DNA of 64,000 bases from Balneolaceae bacterium (GTDB lineage Bacteria; Bacteroidota; Rhodothermia; Balneolales; Balneolaceae), in NCBI GenBank assembly GCA_017640605.1, contig JAEPQH010000003.1, positions 186,001-250,000 on the forward strand, written 5' to 3'. Below are positions 1 to 9,147 of this stretch, one piece after another. Positions within the stretch are counted from its first letter, which is position 1; every line of letters begins with the position of its first letter. The notes below the pieces were generated by a model. It was not told the origin of the DNA. It saw nothing but the letters and a program-made list of their open reading frames with translations, and made no database searches. Position numbers and translations under genes: made by a program.

Positions 1-167
1 TCACCAAATTTTTGATGATACCCTTCCCCTATTTTCTCTCCATTCTTATCAACGATAACACACCCTACCATAGGATTAGGCGAAACAAATCCCATTCCGC
101 TTCGAGCCAATTCTAGGGCTTCGAACATCCAGAATTCGTTGGTATTTGATGGATAAGAGTTATTCAT
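1..167 (-). CDS. ribD: RibD, N-terminal part (pyrimidine deaminase of riboflavin synthesis), cut by window edge
   Basis: The first 55 residues of the protein are visible; the rest lies beyond position 1. They read as the start of the deaminase domain of RibD, the bifunctional deaminase/reductase of the riboflavin pathway. The family signature [12 protein letters not shown] sits at residues 28-39 and is followed by the GEGYH segment that precedes the zinc-binding His-Ala-Glu. The start is the ATG read from 167; the Met at residue 14 is a possible later start. I see no strong Shine-Dalgarno sequence. The zinc ligands and the C-terminal reductase domain are outside the window, so only the identity of the N-terminal domain is supported. 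Confidence 0.82.
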   Translation of the reverse strand, partial: MNNSYPSNTNEFWMFEALELARSGMGFVSPNPMVGCVIVDKNGEKIGEGYHQKFG

Positions 168-200
168 ATGGAATTGTCTTTATGCAGGATTTCATCCAAC

Positions 201-230
201 AAAAAAGGGCGAAAACATCGTTCTCGCCCT
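201..230 (-). terminator. Rho-independent terminator of ppiD
   Basis: On the minus strand, AGGGCGA (230-224) pairs with TCGCCCT (212-206) around an 11-nt loop and is followed directly by a run of T (206-201). It lies 25 bp past the ppiD stop codon and before ribD. Confidence 0.8.
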
Positions 231-254
231 ATAATTTTTCAAAAAGCGATATGC

Positions 255-2024
255 TTATCGAAGCAATCGGCTTCTGTTGTCTACAATATCAGCTTCATTT
301 TTCAATTGATCTAACCAAACAGCCAAATATTTTTGATTGATCTGCTGCTCAAGCTCGGTACGGATGGAAGAAGCTGTAGCATCGTCTAATGTATTAGGTG
401 CCGGTTCTGTAATAGAATTCACGAAAACAACATACGCTCCGTTTACTCCTTCAATGGCAGGACTTAATTCGTTTTCTTGCATCGCGAAAACACTACCAAT
501 CACTTTAGGTTCGCGTCCCGCGCCGGTCAATACCATAGCTGAAGCGGCAAGTCCATCCACATTTTGAATGTCTTTTTCTGCAGCTGCACTCAATGACTCC
601 AAATCGCCATTGGCAGCAATCATGTTTTGCACTTTTTCGACAGTGATGCTCTTTCTCTTTTCGTTCTTTACCTGAGTTTCGATTTGAGCGCGCACTTCAT
701 CCATTGGGCGATGACCAGCCTCATTCACTTCCGTTAAGCGAATAACAACGAATTGTGTTGCCAATTCAATTGGATCAGAAATATCGCCTTCGTCTGATGT
801 TTCAAGAAAGCTGAGGACCTGTTGACTTGAACCAACACCGGAAACAAAAGTATTCCCTTTTGTTGCAAATGCTTCTTGAATTAATAAACCCGATCGATTG
901 GCTTCTTCCTCGAACGAGCTTTCCTCGGCAAAGTATAAGAACTCGTCGGCTGCTTCAAAAGCATCATCGATAGTAGCCGGTAGTGCTTCAAACGCCAACG
1001 ACATTACCGCAAACTTGATCTCATTACTGTTTTCTTCAACGTTTTTAATGATTGCTGCACTGGCACCTAGGTTAATTATCGCAGTAACTTCGCCTTCTTC
1101 AACATCTAGTACTGGTGCATAATCTTCTCTGATTTCATCCTTATCAACAAACACATTATTGTATCGGGTTGTTGATTGGTTACGAACCAGAAATAAGGAA
1201 TCGTTTTCTGCGGAAGCAAAATCTTGTCTCAGTTCTTCCAGCTCTTCGCGAATAGTGGCTGAATCTTGCGCTGTTGGCAAAGTTGAAAACGTTACGAATT
1301 GTGCACGATAGCTTTCTTCGGTCTTAAACAATTCTTTGTTTTCGTTGTAGTAAGCGCGAATATCTGCATCGGTAATTTCGATCTCATTATCAGTTACTTC
1401 GTTGTATGGAAAACGGATGTAACTGATGCTTGCGAATGAGTTTCTCTTATTGAACTCTTCAATCACCTGTTGATCGGTAACCTGAAGACCAGCAGTAATA
1501 AAGTTGCTCAATTTTTCTTGGCGGCGCTTTTGGCGCAATTGAACTTCAATAGCCATTGCCTCCTGCGAATAAGTTGGATCTGTGAGTACGTTTTGGATGG
1601 CAAATCGGTCAACAGTCCCATCTGGTCGGCTAAAATACTGCATAATAAGTGGGTCCGGATTGTCTCCGTATGCCATTCCTAAAAGCTCAGAATCGGTAAC
1701 GGTGATACCAAGTTCGTCCATTTTCTGCTCAAGCAGTTTTGCGCTCACTAACTCGTCCCAAACTTGATTTTCGTAGATAGCACGAATTTCCGGAGTCATT
1801 GCAGCACCGGATTGCTGAGAATAAGCGTTGGTGTAATAAGTTACCCGGCTGTTATACTCATCTAAACTGATAGGCTCTCCGTTCACTTCGCCTAAATCAC
1901 GTGGCCCCATAGTTGCAACATTGGGATCGTACACATCCATGATCACCCAAAGCAATCCAAAAGAACCAATTAATATCCATAAGATAATACCTGTATTATC
2001 TCGAAATTTCGTCATTACACCCAT
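255..2024 (-). CDS. ppiD: SurA/PpiD-like periplasmic folding chaperone
   Basis: A 589-residue protein with one N-terminal transmembrane anchor (about residues 12-30) and a long periplasmic part. The start of the mature region (EVNGEPISLDEYNSRV) is the typical SurA_N helix-turn of PpiD/SurA chaperones, which bind unfolded outer-membrane proteins leaving the Sec channel. A PPIC/parvulin core is expected in the middle, but I cannot recognise its catalytic motif, so isomerase activity is uncertain. The start at 2024 gives MGVMTKF; the Met at residue 4 (2015) is an equally good start. It is transcribed alone and ends at the terminator at 201-230. The protein is shorter than many Bacteroidetes PpiD proteins, which are around 700 residues. 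Confidence 0.8.
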   Translation of the reverse strand: MGVMTKFRDNTGIILWILIGSFGLLWVIMDVYDPNVATMGPRDLGEVNGEPISLDEYNSRVTYYTNAYSQQSGAAMTPEIRAIYENQVWDELVSAKLLEQKMDELGITVTDSELLGMAYGDNPDPLIMQYFSRPDGTVDRFAIQNVLTDPTYSQEAMAIEVQLRQKRRQEKLSNFITAGLQVTDQQVIEEFNKRNSFASISYIRFPYNEVTDNEIEITDADIRAYYNENKELFKTEESYRAQFVTFSTLPTAQDSATIREELEELRQDFASAENDSLFLVRNQSTTRYNNVFVDKDEIREDYAPVLDVEEGEVTAIINLGASAAIIKNVEENSNEIKFAVMSLAFEALPATIDDAFEAADEFLYFAEESSFEEEANRSGLLIQEAFATKGNTFVSGVGSSQQVLSFLETSDEGDISDPIELATQFVVIRLTEVNEAGHRPMDEVRAQIETQVKNEKRKSITVEKVQNMIAANGDLESLSAAAEKDIQNVDGLAASAMVLTGAGREPKVIGSVFAMQENELSPAIEGVNGAYVVFVNSITEPAPNTLDDATASSIRTELEQQINQKYLAVWLDQLKNEADIVDNRSRLLR

Positions 2025-2459
2025 AACAGGTAGCCTCTAACTTGTACTTAAAATAGTTATTGTTGTGCGTTCCATTATCGAGCTACTTCACTCGATAAAC
2101 GAGCCTGACAATATACGCCACAAAGCAAGTAATTGAAAGTGTGATGGCAAGATTCAGCTGGCTTAGGATATACGTCGATTTCTTGCGATTTCTTACCTGT
2201 ATATATTTGGTAGAAAAATCTACGGAAGTGGATACTTACCGAAATAATTTCGGGTGATATAACGAGCATATACAATCCTCTTACAATTCTCATCACCTTT
2301 TAATCTTTGATTTAACTTCTTTAAGTCAAATAATCACTATTTCAGCATAGCTTAGATTAAAACAGCAGCTGAGTTCATTAAATATTCACGTATTTCTTCC
2401 ATTTTTTAAGCTAAATGGGGAGTTAGTCTCCTCTTTTATGTAATCCAAAAAGAGGCAAT
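2025..2459. other. Intergenic region between ppiD and doxX
   Basis: About 435 bp between divergent genes. It must hold both promoters, but I see no clear TAnnTTTG pair. A 73-codon minus-strand frame (2075-2296) begins with two Met codons and contains a plausible hydrophobic start, but it has no recognisable domain and a Cys/His/Arg-rich composition unlike its neighbours. I do not call it a gene. Confidence 0.4.
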
Positions 2460-2948
2460 ATGGAACGAATGCAAGTCTCAACAAAAGCATTAACGGCGCT
2501 AACAGTTCTAAGAATTTTTATTGGTTGGCACTTTCTTTATGAAGGCATTTTAAAACTGTTCAACCCAAATTGGACCGCAAAAGGCTACCTAATTTCTGCC
2601 GAACTGTTTACCGGTTTTTATGAATGGCTTTCAACAGATTCAATGATTGGGATTGTTGATAGTGCAAACATCATCATTCTTATTGCCGTTGGTACCGCCT
2701 TAATTCTGGGCATTTTCGAACGTAGCGCTGTAGTGCTTGGCATTGCTTTATTGCTGATGTACTATGCCGCTCACCCGGCATTTATGAGTTCCCCACAACT
2801 CGGCGCTGAAGGAAATTATTGGATCATTAATAAAAATTTGATCGAAGCGGCAGCTCTTGCGGTATTGTACCAGCTTCCATCGAGTAGTTTTTTTGGATTA
2901 GAAGTGTTTAGAAAGAAAAATAAAACGTTAAAATCGGTTGAGTTATGA
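2460..2948 (+). CDS. DoxX-family membrane protein
   Basis: A 162-residue protein with four predicted membrane segments (about residues 10-28, 62-82, 86-104 and 124-142). The opening RIFIGWHFLYEGILKLFNP is the characteristic DoxX helix. DoxX proteins are small quinone-associated membrane subunits whose partners differ between systems. An AAGAGGC Shine-Dalgarno-like stretch lies just before the ATG. The gene overlaps the start of the following Gfo/Idh/MocA gene by four bases (ATGA), so the two are probably translationally coupled. A role passing electrons from that oxidoreductase to the membrane is an inference from this pairing. Confidence 0.8.
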   Translation: MERMQVSTKALTALTVLRIFIGWHFLYEGILKLFNPNWTAKGYLISAELFTGFYEWLSTDSMIGIVDSANIIILIAVGTALILGIFERSAVVLGIALLLMYYAAHPAFMSSPQLGAEGNYWIINKNLIEAAALAVLYQLPSSSFFGLEVFRKKNKTLKSVEL

Positions 2949-4561
2949 GCGAAAAAAGAAAATTAACCTGGACTCGGCGCGAAGTTTTAAAAGGAATTGC
3001 CGGAGCACCACTAGTGGGAGCCGTTTTATGGGGAGGAGCTACCAAAACCAAACAAAAAGCAAAAGAAGAGGAACAGTTACTTGAAGCACTAAACATAAAA
3101 GCAGTTGCACCACCGCCATCGGGCTCAATGTCCGGTGACCCACTTCGAATTGGTATCATTGGCTTTGGGATCAGAGGCAAGCAATTATGTCGCGCACTTG
3201 GTTTTGCGCAAACCAGCTGGATCAAAGAACAAGCTGAAGCTGCACAAATCGATCCGCTTAATAAACAGCTTCAAACTTTTTTAGAACAAGAGAATTTGAA
3301 TGTTCAAATAACTGCGGTTTGTGATGTTTTTGATGCTCATGCAGAGGATGCTTTGGCATCGTTCAACAGCAATGAAAACAAAATAAAAAGGTATAAGAAT
3401 TTTCAAGAACTGATCGAAGCTCCCGAGGTAGACGCCGTACTTATCGCAACACCAGATCATTGGCACGCGCCCATGGCTATTGCAGCTTTGCAGGCCAACA
3501 AGCACGTGTATGTTGAAAAGCCAATGACACACAATATTGCGGAAACCTACCAATTGAAGGATGCTGCGGCCGAATCGAGTGCGGTTTTTGCTGTTGGTCA
3601 TCAACATCGGCAAACACAAAGTTTCCTGACTGCACAAGATGTTATCCAGAAGAATATTTTAGGACATATTTCGCTCATCCAGGCAAATACCAATCGAAAT
3701 GATGATAACGGAGCTTGGCAATATCAAATTCATCCGCGAGCTAATCCGAATTCCATCGATTGGAAGCAATTTATTGGAAATGCACCTTTCACCGAGTTTA
3801 ATCTAGAGCATTTTTTCCGATGGAGAAAATGGTGGGCGTATGGCTCGGGCTTGTCCGGCGATTTGCTTTCCCATGATTATGATCGGATAAATTGTGTTCT
3901 GAAAATGGGTATACCTTCGTCGGTTAGTTCGTCAGGCGGAATTTACACGCATAGAGATGGACGCAATGTGCCCGATGTATTTCAAGCAAATATGGAGTTT
4001 CCCGGATTTTCAACCGGGGGAAGTCAGGAAGCGGGCAAAGAATTGGGAATGACTTTGGTGTATAGCGCCACTCTGGGAAATAATTATGGGAGAAAAACAT
4101 TGTTGATGGGGCACGATGCCACTATGGAGCTTGGAAATAGCTTAACCATTTTTGCTGATCATGGATCAACACGCTTCCAAAAGGAAATAGAACAGGGAAA
4201 GATGAAGCCCGGTAGCGAAATCTATAGCTATGATCCCACAGCACAAGAAGTGGATGGAATGAGCTCTGCAACCACACAGTATTTCGCTGATAAAGGTCTT
4301 CTTTGGACCTACCGCGATGGAAAACGTGTTGACTCAACCCACTTACATTTACGCGAATGGCTAAGTTGTATTCGCAACGGAGGAACACCAAGTTGTGATA
4401 TAAAAGCCGGCTTTGAAGAAGCCGTTACTTCACACATGGCAGGCTTATCCTATAAATTAGGACGAAGAATAGATTGGGACGATACAACGCAACAGTTAGT
4501 GCCTATACGTGGCATTGATTTCGACGAAGCTTTATTAGCAAACGTGGAAAAGGTGAGTTAA
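2945..4561 (+). CDS. Tat-exported Gfo/Idh/MocA-family oxidoreductase
   Basis: A 538-residue protein. The N-terminus carries a twin-arginine signal (TRREVLKG, residues 10-17) followed by a hydrophobic stretch, so it is probably exported folded with its nucleotide bound. A Rossmann motif IGIIGFGIRG starts near residue 68. The catalytic-lysine region VEKPMTHN near residue 193 is typical of the Gfo/Idh/MocA family, which oxidises sugars and related polyols with NAD(P). The second half has the longer C-terminal domain seen in Bacteroidetes glycosidase/dehydrogenase relatives. It overlaps the DoxX gene by 4 bp. The substrate cannot be told from sequence; carbohydrate or 3-keto-sugar chemistry is only a family-level guess. 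Confidence 0.85.
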   Translation: MSEKRKLTWTRREVLKGIAGAPLVGAVLWGGATKTKQKAKEEEQLLEALNIKAVAPPPSGSMSGDPLRIGIIGFGIRGKQLCRALGFAQTSWIKEQAEAAQIDPLNKQLQTFLEQENLNVQITAVCDVFDAHAEDALASFNSNENKIKRYKNFQELIEAPEVDAVLIATPDHWHAPMAIAALQANKHVYVEKPMTHNIAETYQLKDAAAESSAVFAVGHQHRQTQSFLTAQDVIQKNILGHISLIQANTNRNDDNGAWQYQIHPRANPNSIDWKQFIGNAPFTEFNLEHFFRWRKWWAYGSGLSGDLLSHDYDRINCVLKMGIPSSVSSSGGIYTHRDGRNVPDVFQANMEFPGFSTGGSQEAGKELGMTLVYSATLGNNYGRKTLLMGHDATMELGNSLTIFADHGSTRFQKEIEQGKMKPGSEIYSYDPTAQEVDGMSSATTQYFADKGLLWTYRDGKRVDSTHLHLREWLSCIRNGGTPSCDIKAGFEEAVTSHMAGLSYKLGRRIDWDDTTQQLVPIRGIDFDEALLANVEKVS

Positions 4562-4662
4562 CCTAAAAAATCATTGATCTAAGATCTTTTTTCCTTCTTC
4601 ATATCAAATTTATACAGTAGCTCTATAATTGTTGATATAACAACTAATCATATAGCTGTATC

Positions 4663-4758
4663 ATGGAAATCGGAATTGCCATTTTTCTATTGCTTGTTCT
4701 CTTGGAAACACTTGCTCCAATTGTGATGAAGAGAATGAATACCTCAAAGAGCAGGTAA
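4663..4758 (+). CDS. Possible 31-residue single-span membrane peptide
   Basis: An ATG-initiated frame of 31 codons encodes a hydrophobic segment (IGIAIFLLLVLLETLAPIV) followed by a basic tail rich in Lys, Arg and Ser. That layout resembles small membrane-anchored peptides. There is no convincing ribosome-binding site and no known family, so this may be chance. Confidence 0.25.
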   Translation: MEIGIAIFLLLVLLETLAPIVMKRMNTSKSR

Positions 4759-4812
4759 TTGCAAGGTAACTTTAATAATAACAGTTAACGTAATAGTGAA
4801 TAGATCACAATA

Positions 4813-5244
4813 TTACGTTTTCTCGTACATCCATGGATTTATTAATTGAACGCCAGAGTTCTCCATGTCTTTTGTATTTCGAGTTACTACTATTTGCCCA
4901 TGAGCAATAGCTGTTGCCGCAATTAGCGAATCGATAGCTGGTAATGGTAAACCTTTTTGCTCGGCATGAGCCAGAACTTCACCCCATTTATTAGCTACTT
5001 CGATCGAAATATCAAGTATTCGATTGTTAAAGCGGTTACTTAAATCCTCGTTTACCCAACTGTTTAACTCTTTTTTCTTTTTGGAATCCTGCAATTTTTC
5101 GATCCCTTTTCTCAACTCTCCAAAAGTAATTACACTTAGGTACATAGATCGCTCATCGTGATCTGCAAACCATTTCAATACACTCGTGTTTGGTTCTTTT
5201 TTTATTAATTCAGAAACACAACAAGTGTCGATCAAAAAGCTCAT
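4813..5244 (-). CDS. PIN-domain toxin (VapC/FitB type)
   Basis: A 143-residue PIN-domain RNase. The first acidic residue is in FLIDTCCVSELIKK (Asp6), a Glu lies in FGELRKG, and the third acidic site is in PAIDSLIAATA. These form the metal site that cuts RNA in VapC toxins. The C-terminal VVTRNTKDM is the usual PIN ending. The ATG overlaps the stop of the upstream antitoxin gene by 4 bp, the standard arrangement of these pairs. The target RNA is unknown. Confidence 0.88.
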   Translation of the reverse strand: MSFLIDTCCVSELIKKEPNTSVLKWFADHDERSMYLSVITFGELRKGIEKLQDSKKKKELNSWVNEDLSNRFNNRILDISIEVANKWGEVLAHAEQKGLPLPAIDSLIAATAIAHGQIVVTRNTKDMENSGVQLINPWMYEKT

Positions 5245-5501
5245 AATTCCACATCCCTAGATGTCGATTTATCTCTGCTTATATCAAGATCGCTTTTGGA
5301 AAGAGGTGAGTTCTGAAAAAACTCAATTAAAGATGTTTTTGGCCGCTCCAATCTTCGGTAATCTTCGGCAGATAGTACTACCACACTATCTTTACCATGC
5401 TTTGTAACTGTTTGTGGACCCTCTTCAGATGCTTTTCTTACAAGTTCACTAAATCTGTTTTTTGCGTCTTGTAATTGCCACTTTTTCGATTTTGTTATCA
5501 T
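5241..5501 (-). CDS. Phd/YefM-family antitoxin
   Basis: An 86-residue protein starting WQLQDAKNRFSELVRKA, the Phd/YefM DNA-binding fold, followed by TKHGKDSVVVLSAEDYRRL. The C-terminal tail from about residue 55 is the part expected to wrap the PIN toxin. It is the first gene of the pair and probably autoregulates from the spacer at 5502-5620. Pairing of a Phd-type antitoxin with a PIN toxin is common. Confidence 0.88.
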   Translation of the reverse strand: MITKSKKWQLQDAKNRFSELVRKASEEGPQTVTKHGKDSVVVLSAEDYRRLERPKTSLIEFFQNSPLSKSDLDISRDKSTSRDVEL

Positions 5502-5620
5502 GCCACACTCCTGTTTAGGCTAGTCTGTCTAGAATTTACATAAATACCTTAGAAATTTGTAATTTATTTATTCTATATGAACTTACTCAAAATGGAGCCT
5601 GATTATTTCAACGCATAAAA

Positions 5621-6964
5621 TTATCCTGCCATCAACGCTTCAATCTCGCTTATTTCTTTTGGAACGTTGGTGAGGTTTTCGAAGCCATCTTCGGTAACGG
5701 CGATGTCATCCTCGATGCGGATTCCACCAAACCCAAGCAATGATTTCACTTTTTCGACATTCAAGAACTTCGCTTTCTCCGGATCTTCCATAGCCGGTTC
5801 AAGAACTGCAGGCACAAAATAAATCCCCGGCTCGATGGTGATTACCATGCCAGGCAGCAGCTCCCGTCGAGCACGTAAAAATTTAATTCCCGGCCGATCG
5901 ATGCGTTCCACACCTTTAGGGTAACCTCCTACATCATGGGTATCAAGACCGAGAAAATGACCTAAACCGTGCGGGAAAAACAGGGCGAAAATGTTGTTTT
6001 CCATAATATCGTCGATTTCGCCTTTAACAATGCCCAGCTTTTTCAAACCACCCATCATAATTCGGGAGGCCATCAGATGCAGGTCCTCCATCTTTACACC
6101 GGGTCGAATGGATTCAATCACTTCTGTATGTGCATTCAACACGCACTGATAAATCCCGGCCTGAATTTCCGTGAATTTCCCATTGGCAGGAAAAGTGCGG
6201 GTGTAATCAGCTGCATAACCATTGCATTCAAATCCGGCATCCATCAAAAATAAATCACCATCTTTTATCTGATCTTTGTTCTCCACATAATGGAGGATGG
6301 AGGCATTCACTCCCGACGCAAAAATTCCGTTGTACGCATCCTGAAGAAGCCCGTTTCGCAGCTGTACTTCATTAAATTTGGCTTTGATTTCATACTCGTG
6401 CATACCCGGCTTGATGGCTTTCATCACCTCAACATAGGCTTCATCATTAACGCGACAAGCTTCCCGCATTTGATCCAATTCCCATTCGGTTTTTATAACC
6501 CGACAGTAAGTGAGGGCATCCACTAACGTTTCGGTATCTACTGTGAAATTGCGACTCAAATCTTCGATAAACTCAGCTTGTTCATCACTTAAACAATACA
6601 CGGTTTCGGGATTCAGCGACTTCAACACGGTTAAAATCTCATTCGAATAGTGCAGATAATCCGGCTTGTATTGCTCCTGATATTGCTCTTTTGTTTTAAC
6701 GTATCCATGCCACACTGCATATTGAGCATCTCGCTCGGGTACAAACAAGTGATATTCTTCCGTTTTAAGATCTAAAATCAGCGAACAGTCTGCTTCATTT
6801 GCTCCGGTTAAATACCAAAAATTCGACTCCTGCCGGAAAGGAAATTCGTAATCTGTGCCATAGCGATACATCGTTTCTGCGCCTTGAATGTACACGGCTC
6901 CACTTTGATTGTCGTCGAATAATGAGAATAGTTTTTCGCGGTGTAAATGATGCATGGGGATCAA
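5621..6964 (-). CDS. pepP: Aminopeptidase P family (Xaa-Pro aminopeptidase)
   Basis: A 447-residue M24-family metallopeptidase that removes the N-terminal residue before proline. Residues 1-130 are the AMP_N domain, including the FRQESNFWYLTG motif. The pita-bread catalytic domain follows, with the metal ligands in DAGFECNGYAADYTRTFP (two Asp), FFPHGLGHFLG (His), ITIEPGIYF (Glu) and IRIEDDIAV (Glu). All five ligands are present. It is a single minus-strand gene with its start at 6964 (MIPMHHL; the Met at residue 4 is an alternative). Cytoplasmic, no signal peptide. Confidence 0.9.
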   Translation of the reverse strand: MIPMHHLHREKLFSLFDDNQSGAVYIQGAETMYRYGTDYEFPFRQESNFWYLTGANEADCSLILDLKTEEYHLFVPERDAQYAVWHGYVKTKEQYQEQYKPDYLHYSNEILTVLKSLNPETVYCLSDEQAEFIEDLSRNFTVDTETLVDALTYCRVIKTEWELDQMREACRVNDEAYVEVMKAIKPGMHEYEIKAKFNEVQLRNGLLQDAYNGIFASGVNASILHYVENKDQIKDGDLFLMDAGFECNGYAADYTRTFPANGKFTEIQAGIYQCVLNAHTEVIESIRPGVKMEDLHLMASRIMMGGLKKLGIVKGEIDDIMENNIFALFFPHGLGHFLGLDTHDVGGYPKGVERIDRPGIKFLRARRELLPGMVITIEPGIYFVPAVLEPAMEDPEKAKFLNVEKVKSLLGFGGIRIEDDIAVTEDGFENLTNVPKEISEIEALMAG

Positions 6965-7205
6965 TTAAAAATGTGACAATTATCAATGGAGAATAGGAAA
7001 ATGGACATCCAATTTCGAGAGTGATTCCTAACTATATCCAAGAAAAATGGAAACCGAAGCTTACCCTCGCAGAAGCGAACAAACATAGGAAAGCCTCCTA
7101 ATCACATAACGAACGAGAGCGTTCACAAAGAGCAAAATCGTCAAATTTTTAGTACTTAACTGACCCCTGTTAACTCCTTGCTGAACATTGTTTACTGAAT
7201 AGTTC

Positions 7206-7850
7206 TTAGTCTCTTTTCTGCTTTTTGATTTTTTCACCGGTTCCAACAAATACTCCCAATAAACCTTCATCGAAGGTGATTTTAGCGTCTTTGGAAGTGA
7301 TCTCATTCGAAGTTCCATCCTGAACACCCATTTCTAAAGTGCCATTTTCTAGCGGATATTTTACACCGGTCGAACTAAAATTGGTAACGGGTTTACCAAT
7401 CGGGAAAAAAGAAATGATAGAGCCGGGTTCAAGATTAGGAGTGAAAGGAGATTCTGCCAGAAACATATCGCCGTAATCATCACGAAAAATGATAGAATCG
7501 AACTTTGGGTAAAACTGCTGGAGTACCGAAAGATTCTTAATGGTGTGATCGATGCGTTTTCCTAAAGTACCCAGTACAACCGCTAAGGTTGCGCCTTGTT
7601 CTAGTGCATAATTCAATGCTTTTTCCAAATCGTTGGTATCCTGATCAGGATCGTGAATTACATTTACGCCTTCATGATTGGTATACTTAAAACTATCTAA
7701 ATCGCCGATTACCACATCTGGTATACGTTTAAAACCCAAAAAAACATATCCGCCACTATCAGCCCCAATGGTTAAGTCAGCCTGCTCAATTTCAGATTCC
7801 AGTAATTTTTTGGTTGGAGGAGTTCCTCCGCAAACAATAAGTGCTCGCAT
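7206..7850 (-). CDS. thiN: Thiamine pyrophosphokinase
   Basis: Transfers pyrophosphate from ATP to thiamine. The 214-residue protein starts at ATG 7850 (MRALIVCGG); the frame is open further upstream but the extension is low-complexity and unlike the family. Typical motifs: GADSGGYVFL, PDVVIGDLDSF, DQDTNDLEKAL (the acidic substrate and metal site) and GTLGKRIDHTIKNL. The last 60 residues form the expected beta-sandwich thiamine-binding region. No thi genes are adjacent and no TPP riboswitch is visible upstream. Confidence 0.87.
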   Translation of the reverse strand: MRALIVCGGTPPTKKLLESEIEQADLTIGADSGGYVFLGFKRIPDVVIGDLDSFKYTNHEGVNVIHDPDQDTNDLEKALNYALEQGATLAVVLGTLGKRIDHTIKNLSVLQQFYPKFDSIIFRDDYGDMFLAESPFTPNLEPGSIISFFPIGKPVTNFSSTGVKYPLENGTLEMGVQDGTSNEITSKDAKITFDEGLLGVFVGTGEKIKKQKRD

Positions 7851-8169
7851 GTTTTTCTTTTTTTTGAAAGGTAAAATCTTTTGAACTACGAATTTTGATT
7901 TTTGAAATACGAAATCCGAGTTGTTGCAGGTCACTTAGCCAAGTACAGACGGGACTGAAGTCTCTTCTTGATTATGGATGTGCGTTTACCTCGAACATAA
8001 ACAAGCAAGGGTTTTAATCCTGCGGGAGAAGTGTCTCCTCTTTTATTCAATGACATAATTATTATCCTAAGATTGCGTCATCTTAAACTCCTCTCAAATG
8101 GTATCAATTATTTTGCAATAAGTATGATTTTAGCCATCTATGTCTCTATTTTCGATGCAAAGGAGATTT

Positions 8170-9135
8170 ATGTACAAAGAATTCATCGAAAAAATTAGCC
8201 GCCACAAAAACATTGCTGTGTTTTCACACGTCCGCCCGGATGGTGATTGTCTGGGCTCACAAGTAGCATTTTGTTTGTGGTGCCGCAAAAATGGAATTAA
8301 GGCAACCGCATTTAATGAAGATGGCCCGGCGGATAACCTTGCCTGGTTACAAGAGTTTTATCCCATCGAGCAACCTTCTTTTGAACGCTTAACCGAATTT
8401 GATGCCTTTGTAATCCTCGATGGGAATGCACTCCATCGATTTGGAACAGTTGCTGAATCTATTGTCGATCTCGGAAAGCCCATTTATATGATCGACCACC
8501 ACCCCCAACCGGATGACATTTTTGAAGTGGGAATCTCTCGCCCTGATTATTCATCCACAGCGGAGTTGATTTACGAGTTGTATGCTGAACACGACATCAA
8601 TCAAATTGATACTCCAGCTGCGAAAGCAATGTATGTTGGAATCGTTACCGATACCGGCTCCTATCAGTTTGATAGTGTAACTCCTAACACACTTAACGCC
8701 GGCGCCGAATTGTTAAAGCGTGGCGAATTCAAACCAAATGAAGTGGTAGAAAAAGTATATGCCACAAAAACCATCAATCAACTGCATCTTTTAAGTAAAG
8801 CACTTGACACCATTACTTTACACGCGAACCAACAAATTGCGAGTATCTGCGTTACTAAAGCCATGTTCGAAGCAACGGCTACACAAAAAGAAGACACCGA
8901 GGGATTTGTAAGCTACCCGCTAAGTATATCCGGAGTAAAAGCCTGTATCCTGTTTCGCGAAGACGATGATCGAATCAAAATCAGCCTTCGATCGCGCAGC
9001 GAAGTGGATGTAAACAAGTGGGCTCGCCAGATTAACGGAGGCGGACACAAAAAAGCAGCTGCAGGTTGGCATACCGGACCGCTAGAAAAAGCCATCGAAG
9101 AAGTGGTTGCTATCGGAGAACAACAACTGAAGTAA
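8170..9135 (+). CDS. nrnA: DHH-family phosphoesterase, NrnA/pAp-phosphatase type
   Basis: A 321-residue enzyme with a DHH domain and a DHHA1 domain. Motifs: HVRPDGDCLGSQ, VILDGNALHRFG, MIDHHPQP (the DHH), GIVTDTGSYQF and C-terminal NGGGHKKAAAG. Members degrade short oligoribonucleotides and convert pAp to AMP. The frame is open from an ATG at 8140, but AAGGAG sits seven bases before the ATG at 8170, so I place the start there. The pAp phosphatase function would fit with cysH nearby, since pAp is a by-product of PAPS-dependent sulfate assimilation. However, the cysH here looks like the APS-using type. Confidence 0.87.
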   Translation: MYKEFIEKISRHKNIAVFSHVRPDGDCLGSQVAFCLWCRKNGIKATAFNEDGPADNLAWLQEFYPIEQPSFERLTEFDAFVILDGNALHRFGTVAESIVDLGKPIYMIDHHPQPDDIFEVGISRPDYSSTAELIYELYAEHDINQIDTPAAKAMYVGIVTDTGSYQFDSVTPNTLNAGAELLKRGEFKPNEVVEKVYATKTINQLHLLSKALDTITLHANQQIASICVTKAMFEATATQKEDTEGFVSYPLSISGVKACILFREDDDRIKISLRSRSEVDVNKWARQINGGGHKKAAAGWHTGPLEKAIEEVVAIGEQQLK

Positions 9136-9147
9136 ATATTCTACTGC

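Noticed and set aside
2075-2296. 73-codon minus-strand frame upstream of doxX
   Set aside because: No family, no ribosome-binding site, atypical composition; no independent support.
7952-7962. 11-bp string GGACTGAAGTC shared with 35632-35642 as a dispersed repeat
   Set aside because: Too short to stand out in 64 kb, although the copy at 35.6 kb extends into a small palindrome.
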